Assembly: GCF_014656455.1 (NCBI RefSeq) | Contig: NZ_BNCL01000008.1 | Span: 62,001 to 126,000 of the forward strand | DNA length: 64,000 nucleotides | Direction of reading: 5' to 3' | Source: Paracoccus aerius | GTDB lineage: Bacteria > Pseudomonadota > Alphaproteobacteria > Rhodobacterales > Rhodobacteraceae | In this document: positions 26,189 to 36,179 of the stretch, piece by piece | How positions within the stretch are numbered: the first letter of the stretch is position 1 | Layout: the number at the start of each line of letters is the position of its first letter | The notes under the pieces: generated by a model | What the model saw: the letters and a program-made list of their open reading frames with translations, nothing else | What the model was told of the DNA's origin: nothing | The model's database searches: none | Position numbers and translations under genes: made by a program

Positions 26189-27015
26189 CAAGCGGCCACC
26201 TGACCCGCAACATCCTGCGCGTGGCGTTCTTGTGCATCGTCGCCAGCTTCGTGCTGGCCCCGATGCTGGCCACCATCCTGGGCGGCTTCAAGACCAACGC
26301 CGAGATCCGCACCAACGCGCTTGGCCTGCCTGCCATGTGGAACACGGAGTTCTACGGCCAGATCATCAGCGACCCGGCCTTCTGGCGCTACCTGCGCAAC
26401 TCGCTGATCATCTCGGTCGGATCGGTGGTGCTGACGCTGATCGTGGGGGCGGCTGCGGCCTATGTCTTCGCCCAGATCCGGTTCTTCGGCTCGCGGATGC
26501 TGTTCTCCTACATCCTGCTGGGGCTGATGTTCCCCTTCGCCACGGCGATCCTGCCGCTGTTCATTAAGGTCCGCGACATCGGCTTGCTGGACACCTGGTG
26601 GGCGGTGATCCTGCCGCAGACCGCCTTCAGCCTGTCGCTGGCGATCCTGCTGTTCCGCACCTTCTTTTCCCAATTGCCCAAGGAACTGTTCGAGGCCGCC
26701 TATATCGACGGCTGCGGCTATGTGCGCTTCTTCTGGCGCTTCACCCTGCCGCTGTCCGCACCGATCCTGGCGACCGTGGGCGTCTTCGTCTTCGTGCAAA
26801 GCTGGAACAACTTCCTTCTGCCGCTGGTGGTGCTGAACTCGCGCGAGGTCTTCACCTGGCCGCTGGGGATGATGCAGTTCCGCGGCGAATACGTCACCCA
26901 GTGGAACCTGACGCTGGCCTTCGTCACGCTGACCATCGTGCCGGCCATCGTCTTCTTCCTTGCTGCCCAGAAATACATCGTCGCCGGCCTGACGGGCGGC
27001 GCCGTCAAAGGATGA
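26185..27015 (+). CDS. Sugar ABC transporter permease (MalG/UgpE type)
   Basis: This 276-residue partner permease has the EAA loop LPKELFEAAYIDGCGYVRFF and the conserved QSWNNFLLPLVVLNS segment of the MalG group, ending LTGGAVKG as such permeases do. It is translationally coupled to the first permease, and its stop lies five bases before the beta-xylosidase start. Confidence 0.92.
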   Translation: MTSGHLTRNILRVAFLCIVASFVLAPMLATILGGFKTNAEIRTNALGLPAMWNTEFYGQIISDPAFWRYLRNSLIISVGSVVLTLIVGAAAAYVFAQIRFFGSRMLFSYILLGLMFPFATAILPLFIKVRDIGLLDTWWAVILPQTAFSLSLAILLFRTFFSQLPKELFEAAYIDGCGYVRFFWRFTLPLSAPILATVGVFVFVQSWNNFLLPLVVLNSREVFTWPLGMMQFRGEYVTQWNLTLAFVTLTIVPAIVFFLAAQKYIVAGLTGGAVKG

Positions 27016-27020
27016 CGCAT

Positions 27021-28676
27021 ATGAACACGATCCAGAACCCGATCCTGCCGGGCTTCAACCCCGATCCATCCATCGTGCGGGTGGGCGCGGACTATTATAT
27101 CGCCACCTCGACCTTCGAATGGTATCCGGGCGTGCAGATCCACCATTCGCGCGACCTTGCGAACTGGCGGCTGGTCACGCGCCCGCTGGCCCGCGCGGCG
27201 CAACTGGACATGCGCGGCAATCCCGACAGCGGCGGAATCTGGGCGCCCTGCCTGACCTACGCCGACGGGCTGTTCTGGCTGATCTACACCGACGTCAAGC
27301 GCCGGGACGGGGCGTGGAAGGACAGCCACAACTATCTGGTCACCGCCCCCGGCATCGAGGGGCCGTGGTCGGACCCGGTCTATCTCAACTCCTCGGGCTT
27401 CGATCCTTCGCTGTTCCACGACGCGGACGGGCGCAAGTGGCTGCTGAACATGATCTGGGACCACAACCAGACCGGCGGCGACCGCTTCGGCGGGATCGTG
27501 ATGCAGGAATACTCGCCCGAGGATCGCAAGCTCGTCGGCCCGGTCCGCAACATCTATCGCGGCACCGACCTGAAGCTGACCGAAGGCCCGCATCTTTATC
27601 GCAAGGACGGCTTCTACTACCTGCTGACGGCCGAGGGCGGCACGGGCTATGACCATGCCGTCACCATGGCCCGGTCGCGCGACCTGTTCGGCCCCTACGA
27701 GACCGACCCCGCCAAGCACGTCCTGACTGCCCGCGGCACCGACGGGCTGCTGCAACGCTGCGGCCATGCCGACATCGTGCAAACGCAGGACGGACAGTTC
27801 TACATGGTCCACCTGTGTTCTCGCCCGCTGGACGAGACGCGCAGCCTGCCGGTGGGCAATGGCGGCATCCACGCCGACGACGTGCGCCGCTCGCCCCTAG
27901 GGCGCGAGACGGCGATCCAGAAGCTGGTCTGGGAGGCGGGGCAGTTCCCCCGCATGGCCCATGGCGGCAACGCCCCCGCCGACACCGCGCCCTGTGACCT
28001 CCCCCCGCATCCCTTCCTGGGCGACGAGGCGCGCACCACCTTCGCCCCCGGCGCCCTGCCCCTGGCCTTCCAATGGCTGCGGACGCCCGATGCGGATCGC
28101 CTGTTCAGCCTGACCGAACGGCCTGGCGCCCTGCGCATCTTCGGCCGGGAATCCCCCGGTTCGGCCTTCGAGAACGCGATGCTGGCCCGCCGCCAGACGG
28201 CGCTGTCCTTCCGCGCCGAAACGACGCTTGAGATCGAGCCGGGCGATTACCAGCATTTCGCGGGCCTCATCGCCTGGTATGGCCGCTTCAAGTTCCATTA
28301 CCTGGCCGTCACGGCGAACGAACAGGGGCAGCGCGTCCTGACCGTCTACAGTTGCGCCGCCGATTGGCCGGATGCGCGCGTGACCTATCCCATCGCGCCG
28401 GTCCCGCTGCCGGACGGCCCGGTGCAGCTAGGCTGCGACGTGGACGGCATGACGCTGCGCTTCCGCTACAAGACGGATGGCGACTGGACCGACCTCGGGA
28501 TCACGCTGGACCAGTCCGCCATATCGGACGAGGCCGGGAACGGGCCGGGCAACAACTTCACCGGCGCCTTTATCGGCATGGGCGCGCATGACACGTCGGG
28601 CCGGGGGCGTCACGCCGATTTCCTGGACTTCACCTATCAGCCGATCAACGCAGGCCCGCAGGTAAGCCATGTCTGA
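27021..28676 (+). CDS. GH43 beta-xylosidase/alpha-arabinofuranosidase
   Basis: This 551-residue cytoplasmic glycoside hydrolase (no signal peptide) has an N-terminal five-bladed propeller and a C-terminal beta-sandwich. The general base aspartate is in [15 protein letters not shown], the pKa-modulating aspartate in [11 protein letters not shown] and the acid glutamate in [32 protein letters not shown] is typical of the SXA-like beta-xylosidases, and the second domain ([36 protein letters not shown]) matches the beta-xylosidase C-terminal concanavalin-like family. I chose ATG 27021 because AAAGGA is eight bases upstream; an ATG at 27012 overlaps the permease stop. It splits imported xylo-oligosaccharides to xylose for XylA. 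Confidence 0.93.
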   Translation: MNTIQNPILPGFNPDPSIVRVGADYYIATSTFEWYPGVQIHHSRDLANWRLVTRPLARAAQLDMRGNPDSGGIWAPCLTYADGLFWLIYTDVKRRDGAWKDSHNYLVTAPGIEGPWSDPVYLNSSGFDPSLFHDADGRKWLLNMIWDHNQTGGDRFGGIVMQEYSPEDRKLVGPVRNIYRGTDLKLTEGPHLYRKDGFYYLLTAEGGTGYDHAVTMARSRDLFGPYETDPAKHVLTARGTDGLLQRCGHADIVQTQDGQFYMVHLCSRPLDETRSLPVGNGGIHADDVRRSPLGRETAIQKLVWEAGQFPRMAHGGNAPADTAPCDLPPHPFLGDEARTTFAPGALPLAFQWLRTPDADRLFSLTERPGALRIFGRESPGSAFENAMLARRQTALSFRAETTLEIEPGDYQHFAGLIAWYGRFKFHYLAVTANEQGQRVLTVYSCAADWPDARVTYPIAPVPLPDGPVQLGCDVDGMTLRFRYKTDGDWTDLGITLDQSAISDEAGNGPGNNFTGAFIGMGAHDTSGRGRHADFLDFTYQPINAGPQVSHV

Positions 28677-29679
28677 GGTCCGTCTGCAGAACATCACCAA
28701 GTCCTTTGGCGGCCATACGGTGCTGCCCGACCTGAACCTGACGGTGCCGAACGGGTCCTTCACCGTTCTGGTCGGCCCCTCGGGCTGTGGCAAGTCCACG
28801 CTTCTGCGCATCATCTCGGGGCTGGAGGAGCCGACCTCGGGCGCCGTGGTGATCGGCGGGCAGGACGTGACGCTGGACGAGCCGTCCCGGCGCGGCATCT
28901 CGATGGTCTTCCAGTCCTATGCGCTTTACCCGCACATGACCGTCGCGCAGAACATCGACTTCGGCCTGCGGTTGGCCAAGATGCCTGCCGCAGAACGCCA
29001 GGCACGCGTGGCCGAGGCCGCGCGGATCCTGGCGCTTGAACCCTATCTGGACCGCAAGCCCGCGCAGTTGTCCGGCGGACAGCGTCAGCGCGTCGCCATC
29101 GGCCGGTCGATCGTGCGCCAGCCCAAGGTGTTCCTGTTCGACGAGCCGCTGTCGAACCTCGACGCGGCGCTGCGCACCCAGATGCGGGTCGAGCTGGCGC
29201 AGCTGCACCAGTCGCTGGACGCCACGATGATCTACGTCACCCACGACCAGGTCGAGGCGATGACCCTGGCCGACCAGATCGTCGTGATGAATGCGGGCCG
29301 GATCGAGCAGGTCGGCGCCCCGATGGAGCTGTATGACCGCCCGCAGACCGTCTTCGTGGCGGGCTTCATCGGCTCGCCCAAGATGAACCTGATGCCGGGC
29401 GCCGCCGTTGGCCAGCCGCAGGCCGAGACCGCGGGCATCCGCCCCGAGCATCTGGTGATCGCGCCCGAGGGCCAGGGCTGGTCCGCCCGCGCGCAGGTGG
29501 TCGAAACCCTTGGCGCGGACACCATCGTCTATGCCGATGTCGAGCGGATCGGCCCCATGACCATCCGCCTGGCGGGCAACAACCGCCTGCGGGCCGGCGA
29601 AGCCCTGCGGATCGCACCCGAACCGGGGCACCTGCACCTTTTCGACGCAAACGGACGACGCATGGAGGACGCGGCATGA
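28669..29679 (+). CDS. Sugar ABC transporter ATP-binding protein (UgpC/MsmK/MalK type)
   Basis: This 336-residue ATPase has Walker [11 protein letters not shown]-loop [13 protein letters not shown], signature [16 protein letters not shown], Walker [14 protein letters not shown] and H-loop [11 protein letters not shown]. The C-terminal TOBE/OB domain ([10 protein letters not shown]) identifies the CUT1 subgroup. The start overlaps the GH43 gene by 8 bases and the stop overlaps the dehydrogenase start by ATGA. A close paralogue serves the second sugar transporter at 36954-38066. Confidence 0.93.
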   Translation: MSEVRLQNITKSFGGHTVLPDLNLTVPNGSFTVLVGPSGCGKSTLLRIISGLEEPTSGAVVIGGQDVTLDEPSRRGISMVFQSYALYPHMTVAQNIDFGLRLAKMPAAERQARVAEAARILALEPYLDRKPAQLSGGQRQRVAIGRSIVRQPKVFLFDEPLSNLDAALRTQMRVELAQLHQSLDATMIYVTHDQVEAMTLADQIVVMNAGRIEQVGAPMELYDRPQTVFVAGFIGSPKMNLMPGAAVGQPQAETAGIRPEHLVIAPEGQGWSARAQVVETLGADTIVYADVERIGPMTIRLAGNNRLRAGEALRIAPEPGHLHLFDANGRRMEDAA

Positions 29680-30785
29680 GCGCGCTTGGACTTGGCATCA
29701 TCGGCTGCGGCTTCATCAGCGAAATCTATCTGAAGAACGCCCGGCTTTTCCCGCAGCTTGACCTGCGCGCGGTCGCGGACCTGAACGCGGATGCCGCCGG
29801 TGCCAAGGCCGCCGCGCATGGCACCACGGCGCTGACGCCCGAGGCGCTGCTGGCGCGGGACGACATCGACATCGTGCTGAACCTGACCGTGCCCGCCGCG
29901 CATCTGTCGGTGGGACTTGCCGCGCTGCAGGCGGGCAAGCACGTCTTTTCGGAAAAGCCGCTGGCCGTCAGCCTGGACGACGGCAAGCGCCTGGCCGAGG
30001 CTGCCGACAAGGGGGGCCTCCGCATCGGCTGCGCGCCCGACACCTTCCTGGGGGCCTCGCACCAGACCTCGCGGGCGGTGCTTGACGCGGGCCGGATCGG
30101 CCAGCCGGTGGCGGGCACGGCGATGATGATGGTCGCCGGCCATGAACGCTGGCACCCGAACCCGGACTTCTACTATGCCGGGCCGGGCGCCGGGCCGCTT
30201 TACGACATGGGGCCCTACTACATCACCGCGATGGTGAACCTGCTGGGGCCGGTCCGCGCGGTCAGCGGCATGGCCTCGCGCCTGCGGGCCAGCCGCACCA
30301 TCGCCTCGGGTCCGCGCGCAGGGGAAAGCATCCCGGTCGATGCCCGGACCCATGTGGCGGGCGTGATGGAGTTCGAAAACGACGCCCTGATCCAGATCGC
30401 CACCAGCTTCGACGTGCCCGCCCACGGCCACACGCCGCTGGAACTTTACGGCACCACGGCATCGATGAAGATCCCCGACCCGAACCGCTTCGACGGGCAG
30501 GTCATGCTCTCCGGCCCCGATGGTTGGCAGGCCGTGCCATCCGACCACGACTTCGGCGGCGACAACCACCGCGCGCTTGGCCTGGCCGACATGGCCGACG
30601 CCATCCTGACCGGCCGGCCGCACCGCGCCAGCGGCGACCTGGCGTTGCACGTGCTGGACGTGATCGCCTCGCTTCTGCAGTCGGCCCGGACGGGCCGCAC
30701 CGTCACCCTCACCTCGACCTGCGCGCGGCCCGAGCCGATGCGCGCCGGCGCCCTGACCCACCTGACCGCCCCGGAGGCCGCATGA
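29676..30785 (+). CDS. Gfo/Idh/MocA family oxidoreductase
   Basis: This 369-residue NAD(P)-dependent dehydrogenase has the Rossmann loop [13 protein letters not shown] and the catalytic EKP motif in [11 protein letters not shown]. The second domain ends with a histidine-rich [14 protein letters not shown]. It is a paralogue of the protein at 35026-36174: both share LxVNLTIPAAH-like and WHPNPDF tracts. It lies between an ABC ATPase and a ThuA gene with ATGA overlaps on both sides. This resembles the ThuA/ThuB pair of rhizobia, where ThuB-type enzymes oxidise a disaccharide to a 3-keto form. A xyloside or xylose dehydrogenase role is therefore likely, but the substrate is inferred. Confidence 0.88.
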   Translation: MSALGLGIIGCGFISEIYLKNARLFPQLDLRAVADLNADAAGAKAAAHGTTALTPEALLARDDIDIVLNLTVPAAHLSVGLAALQAGKHVFSEKPLAVSLDDGKRLAEAADKGGLRIGCAPDTFLGASHQTSRAVLDAGRIGQPVAGTAMMMVAGHERWHPNPDFYYAGPGAGPLYDMGPYYITAMVNLLGPVRAVSGMASRLRASRTIASGPRAGESIPVDARTHVAGVMEFENDALIQIATSFDVPAHGHTPLELYGTTASMKIPDPNRFDGQVMLSGPDGWQAVPSDHDFGGDNHRALGLADMADAILTGRPHRASGDLALHVLDVIASLLQSARTGRTVTLTSTCARPEPMRAGALTHLTAPEAA

Positions 30786-31426
30786 CCAAATCCGCACTGA
30801 TCTTCTGGGGTGGCTGGGACGGCCACGAGCCCGAGGCCTGCACGCGGCGCCTTGCCGCGATGCTGGCCGAGGACGGCTTCGAGGTCGAGACCCACCCCGG
30901 CACCGACATCCTGGCCGCCACCGACCTGACGCGCTTCGACCTGATCGTGCCGATGATGACACAGGTCCAGGTCGCGCCCGAGGGGCTGAAGGCGCTGATC
31001 GCGGCGGTGGCCGCAGGCACCGGCCTCGGCGGCTTTCACGGCGGCATGGGCGACACCTTCCGGGCCGAGCCGTCCTATCAGTACATGACCGGCGGCCAAT
31101 GGGTCGCCCATCCGGGCAACGTCATCGACTATCGCGTGACCGTCACGCGCGGGGACGATCCGATCATGGCCGGGATCGAGGATTTCGACTACCGCTCGGA
31201 ACAGTATTACCTCCATGTCGATCCGGCGAACGAGGTGCTGGCCACGACGACCTTCGAGGGCGCGCATGATCCCTGGACGAAGGGGGCGGTGATGCCCGTG
31301 GTCTGGAAGAAACGCTACGGCGCGGCGCGTGTCTTCTATTCCGCCCTCGGTCACAAGGCGTCCGAGCTTGACCATCCGCAGATGCAGACCATCCTGCGCC
31401 GGGGCCTCGCCTGGGCCGCGCGCTGA
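30782..31426 (+). CDS. ThuA domain protein
   Basis: This 214-residue protein has a ThuA (glutamine-amidotransferase-like) fold with FWGGWDGHEPEACTRRL at the N-terminus, GTGLGGFHGGMGDTFR in the middle and the RVFYSALGHKASEL motif near the end. ThuA-type proteins act with Gfo/Idh oxidoreductases in rhizobial trehalose and maltitol use, likely on 3-keto glycosides. The start overlaps the dehydrogenase stop by ATGA (30782-30785), which couples translation of the pair. Location inside a xyloside operon suggests a 3-keto-xyloside step. Confidence 0.87.
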   Translation: MTKSALIFWGGWDGHEPEACTRRLAAMLAEDGFEVETHPGTDILAATDLTRFDLIVPMMTQVQVAPEGLKALIAAVAAGTGLGGFHGGMGDTFRAEPSYQYMTGGQWVAHPGNVIDYRVTVTRGDDPIMAGIEDFDYRSEQYYLHVDPANEVLATTTFEGAHDPWTKGAVMPVVWKKRYGAARVFYSALGHKASELDHPQMQTILRRGLAWAAR

Positions 31427-31453
31427 ACAGATCATCGATAAAGGGACAGAAGC

Positions 31454-32755
31454 ATGAGCTATTTCAAGGATATCCCCCCGATCCAGTACGAGGGGCCGGA
31501 CAGCGACAACGAATTCGCCTATCGCCATTACGACCCGAACGAGGTCGTGATGGGCAAGCGGATGGAAGATCACCTGCGCCTGGCCGTCGCCTATTGGCAT
31601 TCGCTGGCCTATGAGGGCGGCGATCCTTTCGGGGGGCGCACCTTTGAACGGCCCTGGTATGGCGACGACATGGCCGCCGCGCGCGTTAAGGCCGATGCGG
31701 CCTTTGACATGTTCGGCGTGCTGAACGTGCCCTTCTTCTGCTTCCATGACGCCGACGTCCGCCCCGAAGGCGACAGCTTCGCCGAAAGCCGCCGCAACCT
31801 CGAGGAAATCTGCGACGTCTTCGCCGACAAGATGCAGCAGACGGGCACCAAGCTTCTGTGGGGCACGGCCAACATGTTCACGCATCGCCGCTGGATGGCG
31901 GGCGCGGCGACGAACCCCGACCCCGAGATCTTCGCCTATGCCGCCGCCACCGTGAAGGCCTGCATGGACGTCACCCACAGGCTTGGCGGCGAGAACTATG
32001 TCCTGTGGGGCGGGCGCGAAGGCTATGAAAGCCTGCTGAACACCGATCTGACGCGCGAGGCGGAACAGGCCGGCGCCTTCCTGACCAAGGTCGTGGACTA
32101 CAAGCACAAGATCGGCTTCAAGGGCACCATCCTGATCGAGCCGAAGCCGCAGGAGCCGTCCAAGCACCAGTACGACTTCGATGTCGGCACGATCTACGGC
32201 TTCCTCAAGCGGTTCGGCCTGGAAAACGAGGTCAAGCTGAACATCGAGCAGGGCCATGCCATCCTGGCCGGCCACAGCTTCGAACATGAGCTGGCGCTTG
32301 CAGGCTCGCTGGGGCTGCTTGGCTCCATCGACATGAACCGCAACGACTACCAGTCGGGCTGGGACACGGACCAGTTCCCCAACAACGTCCCCGAGGTAGC
32401 CCTTGCCTATTACGAGGTGCTGCGCGCGGGCGGCTTTACCACGGGCGGCACGAACTTCGACGCACGGGTGCGCCGCCAATCGCTGGACCCCGAGGATCTG
32501 GTGCTGTCCCATGTCGGCGCCATCGACATCTGCGCGCGCGGGCTGAAGGCCGCCGCCGCCATGCTGGAGAACGGCGGGCTGGAGAAGATGCGGGCCGAGC
32601 GTTACGCGGGCTGGGACAACGAGGCGTCGCAGGCGATGCTGAAGTCCGAGTCGCTGGACCAGATCGCCGCGCGGGTCGAGGAAACGAACCTGAACCCCCA
32701 GCCCCGCTCGGGCCGGCAGGAACGTCTGGAAAACTGGGTCAGCCGCTTCGTCTGA
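31454..32755 (+). CDS. xylA: Xylose isomerase
   Basis: This 433-residue metal-dependent enzyme converts D-xylose to D-xylulose. The catalytic His-Asp pair is in [15 protein letters not shown]. Metal ligands are in [19 protein letters not shown] and [20 protein letters not shown], and later [20 protein letters not shown]. The length is right for class II (433-440 residues). GGGACAG lies before ATG 31454. It ends the left-arm operon, so its substrate comes from the GH43 enzyme. No xylulokinase gene is present in the window. Confidence 0.96.
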   Translation: MSYFKDIPPIQYEGPDSDNEFAYRHYDPNEVVMGKRMEDHLRLAVAYWHSLAYEGGDPFGGRTFERPWYGDDMAAARVKADAAFDMFGVLNVPFFCFHDADVRPEGDSFAESRRNLEEICDVFADKMQQTGTKLLWGTANMFTHRRWMAGAATNPDPEIFAYAAATVKACMDVTHRLGGENYVLWGGREGYESLLNTDLTREAEQAGAFLTKVVDYKHKIGFKGTILIEPKPQEPSKHQYDFDVGTIYGFLKRFGLENEVKLNIEQGHAILAGHSFEHELALAGSLGLLGSIDMNRNDYQSGWDTDQFPNNVPEVALAYYEVLRAGGFTTGGTNFDARVRRQSLDPEDLVLSHVGAIDICARGLKAAAAMLENGGLEKMRAERYAGWDNEASQAMLKSESLDQIAARVEETNLNPQPRSGRQERLENWVSRFV

Positions 32756-32765
32756 CACAGCAAGG

Positions 32766-32790
32766 CCGGGGCGCGGTCAGCGCGCCCCGG
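32766..32790. terminator. Bidirectional terminator between convergent sugar operons
   Basis: A perfect 10-bp GC stem (CCGGGGCGCG/CGCGCCCCGG) with a 5-base loop, GTCAG, lies in the 68-bp gap between xylA and the convergent Gfo/Idh gene. It separates the two roughly 10-kb ABC clusters. Confidence 0.75.
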
Positions 32791-32823
32791 TTCACCGCGA
32801 TGCAGCACCGGGCCGGTGCAGTG

Positions 32824-33927
32824 TCAGGCAGCGGCCAGCGGCTGCCACGCCCCGTCGGCCCGGCTTGACCGGATGCAGGCGGCGACGAAGCGCATCCCGT
32901 CAAGGCCGTCCTGGATCCCCGGCAGGCCCGGCGGCACCTTCCCTGCCCAGATGGCGTCGGCCGCATCCGTGTAGATCGAGGCGAAGGCTTCGAGGTAGCC
33001 CTCGGCATGGCCCGAAGGCAGGCGCGCGCTGCCCATGAAGTCGGGTCCGCCGCGCGTCAATGTCTGCGACGGCTCGCCCAGACGGGTCAGGCGCAGGCGG
33101 TTCGGGTCGGCATGGGTCCAGTCCAGCCCCGCCTTGTCGCCCATCACGCGCAGACGCACCTCGTTGTCGGACCCCGCCGCGACCTGGCTGGTCCACAGCA
33201 TCCCCCGCGCCCCTTGGGCAAGGCGCAGCATCGCATGGGCGTTGTCGTCGATCTGCCGGCCCGGCAGGAAGGCGGTCAGTTCGGCCGCGACCGCCTCGAT
33301 CGGCAGGCCCGAAACAAAGGTGGCCAGATGCGCCGCATGGGTGCCGATGTCGGCGATCGCGCCGCCTTCTCCGCCAAGGGCGGGATCGGCGCGCCAACCC
33401 TGCTGTTCGGCGCGGCCCGGCCGGGCCAGCCAGTCCGAGACGAACTCGGCATGGACCAGCCGGATGCGGCCCAACTGCCCCTCGGCCACCAGACGGCGCG
33501 CCTCGCGGATCATCGGATAGCCGGAATAGCTGTAGGTCAGGATCAGCAGCGCCCTGCTGGCCGCGGATATGCGGGCCAGATCCTCGGCCTCGGGCAGGGT
33601 CGCGGTCAGGGGCTTGTCCAGGATCACGTGGATGCCCGCTTCCAGAAAGGCGCGGGCGACCGGCAGGTGCAGGTGGTTGGGCGTCACGACCGAAACGGCG
33701 CGGATGCCGTCCGGCCGCGCCGCCTCGGCCCGCGCCATCTCGCGCCAATCGTGATAGCTGCGCTCAAGCCCAATGTCCTCGGCCGAGGCCGCCGCGCGGC
33801 CGGCGTCCGAGGACAGCGCCCCGGCCACCAGCGTGAAGCGGTCGTCGATGCGCGCCGCGATGCGGTGCACGGCGCCGATAAAGGCGCCCTGCCCGCCGCC
33901 CACCATGCCCAGGGGAATGCGCTGCAC
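32824..33927 (-). CDS. Gfo/Idh/MocA family oxidoreductase
   Basis: This 367-residue NAD(P)-dependent dehydrogenase has the nucleotide loop GMVGGGQGAFIGAVHR and the catalytic lysine in HVILDKPLTAT (DKP rather than EKP). The substrate-side histidine is in IADIGTHAAHLATF. It is only distantly related to the two other Gfo/Idh proteins in the island and starts two bases before the stop of the isomerase gene upstream, so it lies in the same operon. Members with this GGGQGAFIG start include inositol and sugar-alcohol oxidoreductases; the exact substrate is not evident. Confidence 0.88.
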   Translation of the reverse strand: MQRIPLGMVGGGQGAFIGAVHRIAARIDDRFTLVAGALSSDAGRAAASAEDIGLERSYHDWREMARAEAARPDGIRAVSVVTPNHLHLPVARAFLEAGIHVILDKPLTATLPEAEDLARISAASRALLILTYSYSGYPMIREARRLVAEGQLGRIRLVHAEFVSDWLARPGRAEQQGWRADPALGGEGGAIADIGTHAAHLATFVSGLPIEAVAAELTAFLPGRQIDDNAHAMLRLAQGARGMLWTSQVAAGSDNEVRLRVMGDKAGLDWTHADPNRLRLTRLGEPSQTLTRGGPDFMGSARLPSGHAEGYLEAFASIYTDAADAIWAGKVPPGLPGIQDGLDGMRFVAACIRSSRADGAWQPLAAA

Positions 33928-33928
33928 G

Positions 33929-34999
33929 TCAGCCCAGCCCCAGCATCGCCCGCAGCGCGGCCCGGTCGGGTGCCTTGCCGCCGGCGAAGTCGTCGAAGGC
34001 GGTCTCGGTCGGCTGGATCAGATGCGCCTCTATGAAAGGGGCGCCCTCGGCTGCGCCCTGGGCCGACGACTTGACGCAGCATTCCCATTCCAGCACCGCC
34101 CAACCGCGATAGCCGGCAAGCGTCAGGCGCGAAAAGACGCCCGCGAAATCCACCTGCCCGTCGCCCAGGCTGCGGAAGCGCCCCGCCCGGTCCGTCCAGC
34201 CGGAAAAGCCAGAATAGACCCCCTGCCGGGCCGAGGGTAGGAACTCGGCATCCTTGACGTGGAAGGCGCGGATCCGGCTGGCGTAGTGGTCGATGAAGCC
34301 CAGGTAGTCCAGTTGCTGCAGCACGAAATGCGACGGGTCATAGTTGATCGCGGCGCGGGGATGGTTGCCGCTGGCCTCCAGGAACCGCTCAAAGCTGGTG
34401 CCGTCCATCAGATCCTCGCCCGGATGCAGCTCATAGGCGTAATCCACGCCCTGCTCCTCGTGCGCGTCCAGGATCGGCTTCCAGCGGCGGGCGAGTTCGG
34501 CGAAGGCTTCCTCGACCAGACCCGCCGGGCGCTGCGGCCAGGGATAGAGATAGGGCCAGGCTAGCGCGCCGGAAAAGCCCACCTGCACGTCCAGACCCAG
34601 ATGGCGGGACGCGCGGGCGGCCTTGATGACCTGCCCCGCCGCCCATTCCGACTGCTCGCGCGGCTTGCCGCGCAGCGCCTCGGGCGCGAAGCCGTCGAAC
34701 TGCGCGGCATAGGCCGGATGGACCGCGACAAGCTGGCCCTGCATATGGGTCGAAAGCTCGGTGATCTCGACGCCCGCCTCGCGGCAGGTGCCCGCGATCT
34801 CGTCGCAATAGTCCTTGGATTCGGCCGCGCGATCCAGGTCGATGAAGCGAGGATCGACCGGCACCTGGATGCCGCGATAGCCAAGGTCCGCCGCCCATCG
34901 GGCAATGTTCGGCAGGGTGTCGAAGGGCGCGGCGTCGCCCGCGAACTGCGCCAGGAAGATCGCGGGGCCCTTGATGCCCCGCTGCGTGTCATTTGCCAT
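33929..34999 (-). CDS. Sugar phosphate isomerase/epimerase family protein
   Basis: This 356-residue TIM-barrel protein of the AP endonuclease 2-like family binds divalent metal. Visible ligand motifs are YAYELHPGEDLMDG (glutamate, histidine), AINYDPSHFVLQQLDY (aspartate, histidine), IRAFHVKDAEF (histidine) and WAVLEWECCVKS (glutamate). It is longer than usual for the family (about 280). AAGGAG precedes ATG 34999. Next to Gfo/Idh dehydrogenases, such proteins are often isomerases or lyases for keto sugars, including 3-keto-glycoside lyases; that role is inferred. Confidence 0.87.
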   Translation of the reverse strand: MANDTQRGIKGPAIFLAQFAGDAAPFDTLPNIARWAADLGYRGIQVPVDPRFIDLDRAAESKDYCDEIAGTCREAGVEITELSTHMQGQLVAVHPAYAAQFDGFAPEALRGKPREQSEWAAGQVIKAARASRHLGLDVQVGFSGALAWPYLYPWPQRPAGLVEEAFAELARRWKPILDAHEEQGVDYAYELHPGEDLMDGTSFERFLEASGNHPRAAINYDPSHFVLQQLDYLGFIDHYASRIRAFHVKDAEFLPSARQGVYSGFSGWTDRAGRFRSLGDGQVDFAGVFSRLTLAGYRGWAVLEWECCVKSSAQGAAEGAPFIEAHLIQPTETAFDDFAGGKAPDRAALRAMLGLG

Positions 35000-35025
35000 G
35001 ATGGCTCCTTTTCTTGGGCCGGGTT

Positions 35026-36174
35026 TCAGGCCGGGACGGTCTGGCTTGCCAGAAGCTGCGCCGCGGCCGCGGGATCCAGGGCCTCGGGGCGGGCGCAGGT
35101 GGTGGTCATGGGCACGAAGCGCCCTTCCTCGCCCGATTGCAGGATCGCGGTCATCACCTCGACCACGTGCAGCGCCAATTCGTCGTTGCAGCGGTGCGGG
35201 CGGCCTTCGGCGATGGCAAGCGCCATGTCCGCAAGGCCCGACGCGCGATAGTCGGCGACGCTCTTGCCGTTGTTCGTCTCGCGGTTCGGCGGTCCCAGCG
35301 GATGATCCCATGCGGGCAGGTCCGCCGCCTCGGCGCGGCGCGTCACGCGGACCTCGCCGTCGAAGAAGTTGGGGTCGGGGATGTGCAGCGTGCCTTCCGT
35401 CCCGTAAAGCGCCATCGGCTTCAGGTCGTGCTGGTGGACGTCCCAGCTGGACTGGAAGCTGATGACCGCGCCGCCTTCGAATTCCAGCAGGGCGTGGATC
35501 GTGGTCGGCGTCTCGACCGGGATCTGCTCGCCCTTGCGGGCGGCCGATCCGATGGTCCGGGTCGGGCTGGGGGTGGAGGCAAGCGCCGCGACGCGGGCCA
35601 CCGGCCCCAGAAGCTGCACCAGGTTCGAGATGTAGTAGGGCCCCAGATCCAGCACCGGCCCGCCGCCCTTGAGGAAGAAGAAGTCGGGGTTGGGATGCCA
35701 GTTTTCCATGCCGCTGGACATGACCGCGCAGGTGCCCGAGGTGACGCGGCCAATGGCGCCGCTGTCGACGATATGCCGGGCAAGCTGGTGGCTGGTGCCC
35801 AGGAAGGTGTCGGGCGCCGATCCGATCCGCAGCCCGCGTTCGGCGGCGATCCGGGCCAGTTCGCGCCCTTCCTCCAGCGTCAGCACATAGGGCTTTTCGG
35901 AATAGACATGCTTGCCCGCCTCAAGCGCGCGTTTCGAGATGTCGAAATGCGCGGCCGGGATGGTCAGGTTCACGATCAGGTCGATGTCGGGGCTTGCCAG
36001 CAGCGCGTCCACGCTGCGGGCCTCAATCCCGTATTCGGTGGCCCGCGCCTCGGCCGCGGCATGGTTCATGTCGGCCACGGCGACAAAGCGGATGCCCGCG
36101 AAATGCGGCGCACGGCCCAGATAGGATGCCGAAATGTTGCCGGCCCCGATCAGGCCCAGTTTCAGGTCGCTCAT
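35026..36174 (-). CDS. Gfo/Idh/MocA family oxidoreductase
   Basis: This 382-residue dehydrogenase has the Rossmann loop GLIGAGNISASYLG and the catalytic lysine in HVYSEKPYVLTLEEG. It is a paralogue of the protein at 29676-30785: both carry [40 protein letters not shown] and GPYYIS/GPYYIT. It lies 5 bases downstream of the isomerase gene at 36180-36935. The paralogue pair, one in each arm of the island, suggests duplication with the ABC ATPases. The substrate is probably a glycoside or its keto derivative. Confidence 0.88.
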   Translation of the reverse strand: MSDLKLGLIGAGNISASYLGRAPHFAGIRFVAVADMNHAAAEARATEYGIEARSVDALLASPDIDLIVNLTIPAAHFDISKRALEAGKHVYSEKPYVLTLEEGRELARIAAERGLRIGSAPDTFLGTSHQLARHIVDSGAIGRVTSGTCAVMSSGMENWHPNPDFFFLKGGGPVLDLGPYYISNLVQLLGPVARVAALASTPSPTRTIGSAARKGEQIPVETPTTIHALLEFEGGAVISFQSSWDVHQHDLKPMALYGTEGTLHIPDPNFFDGEVRVTRRAEAADLPAWDHPLGPPNRETNNGKSVADYRASGLADMALAIAEGRPHRCNDELALHVVEVMTAILQSGEEGRFVPMTTTCARPEALDPAAAAQLLASQTVPA

Positions 36175-36179
36175 GAGGT

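Noticed and set aside
30446-32758. Minus-strand open frame of 770 codons
   Set aside because: It is antisense to the Gfo/Idh, ThuA and xylA genes, which all have conserved catalytic motifs. The product has no family features.
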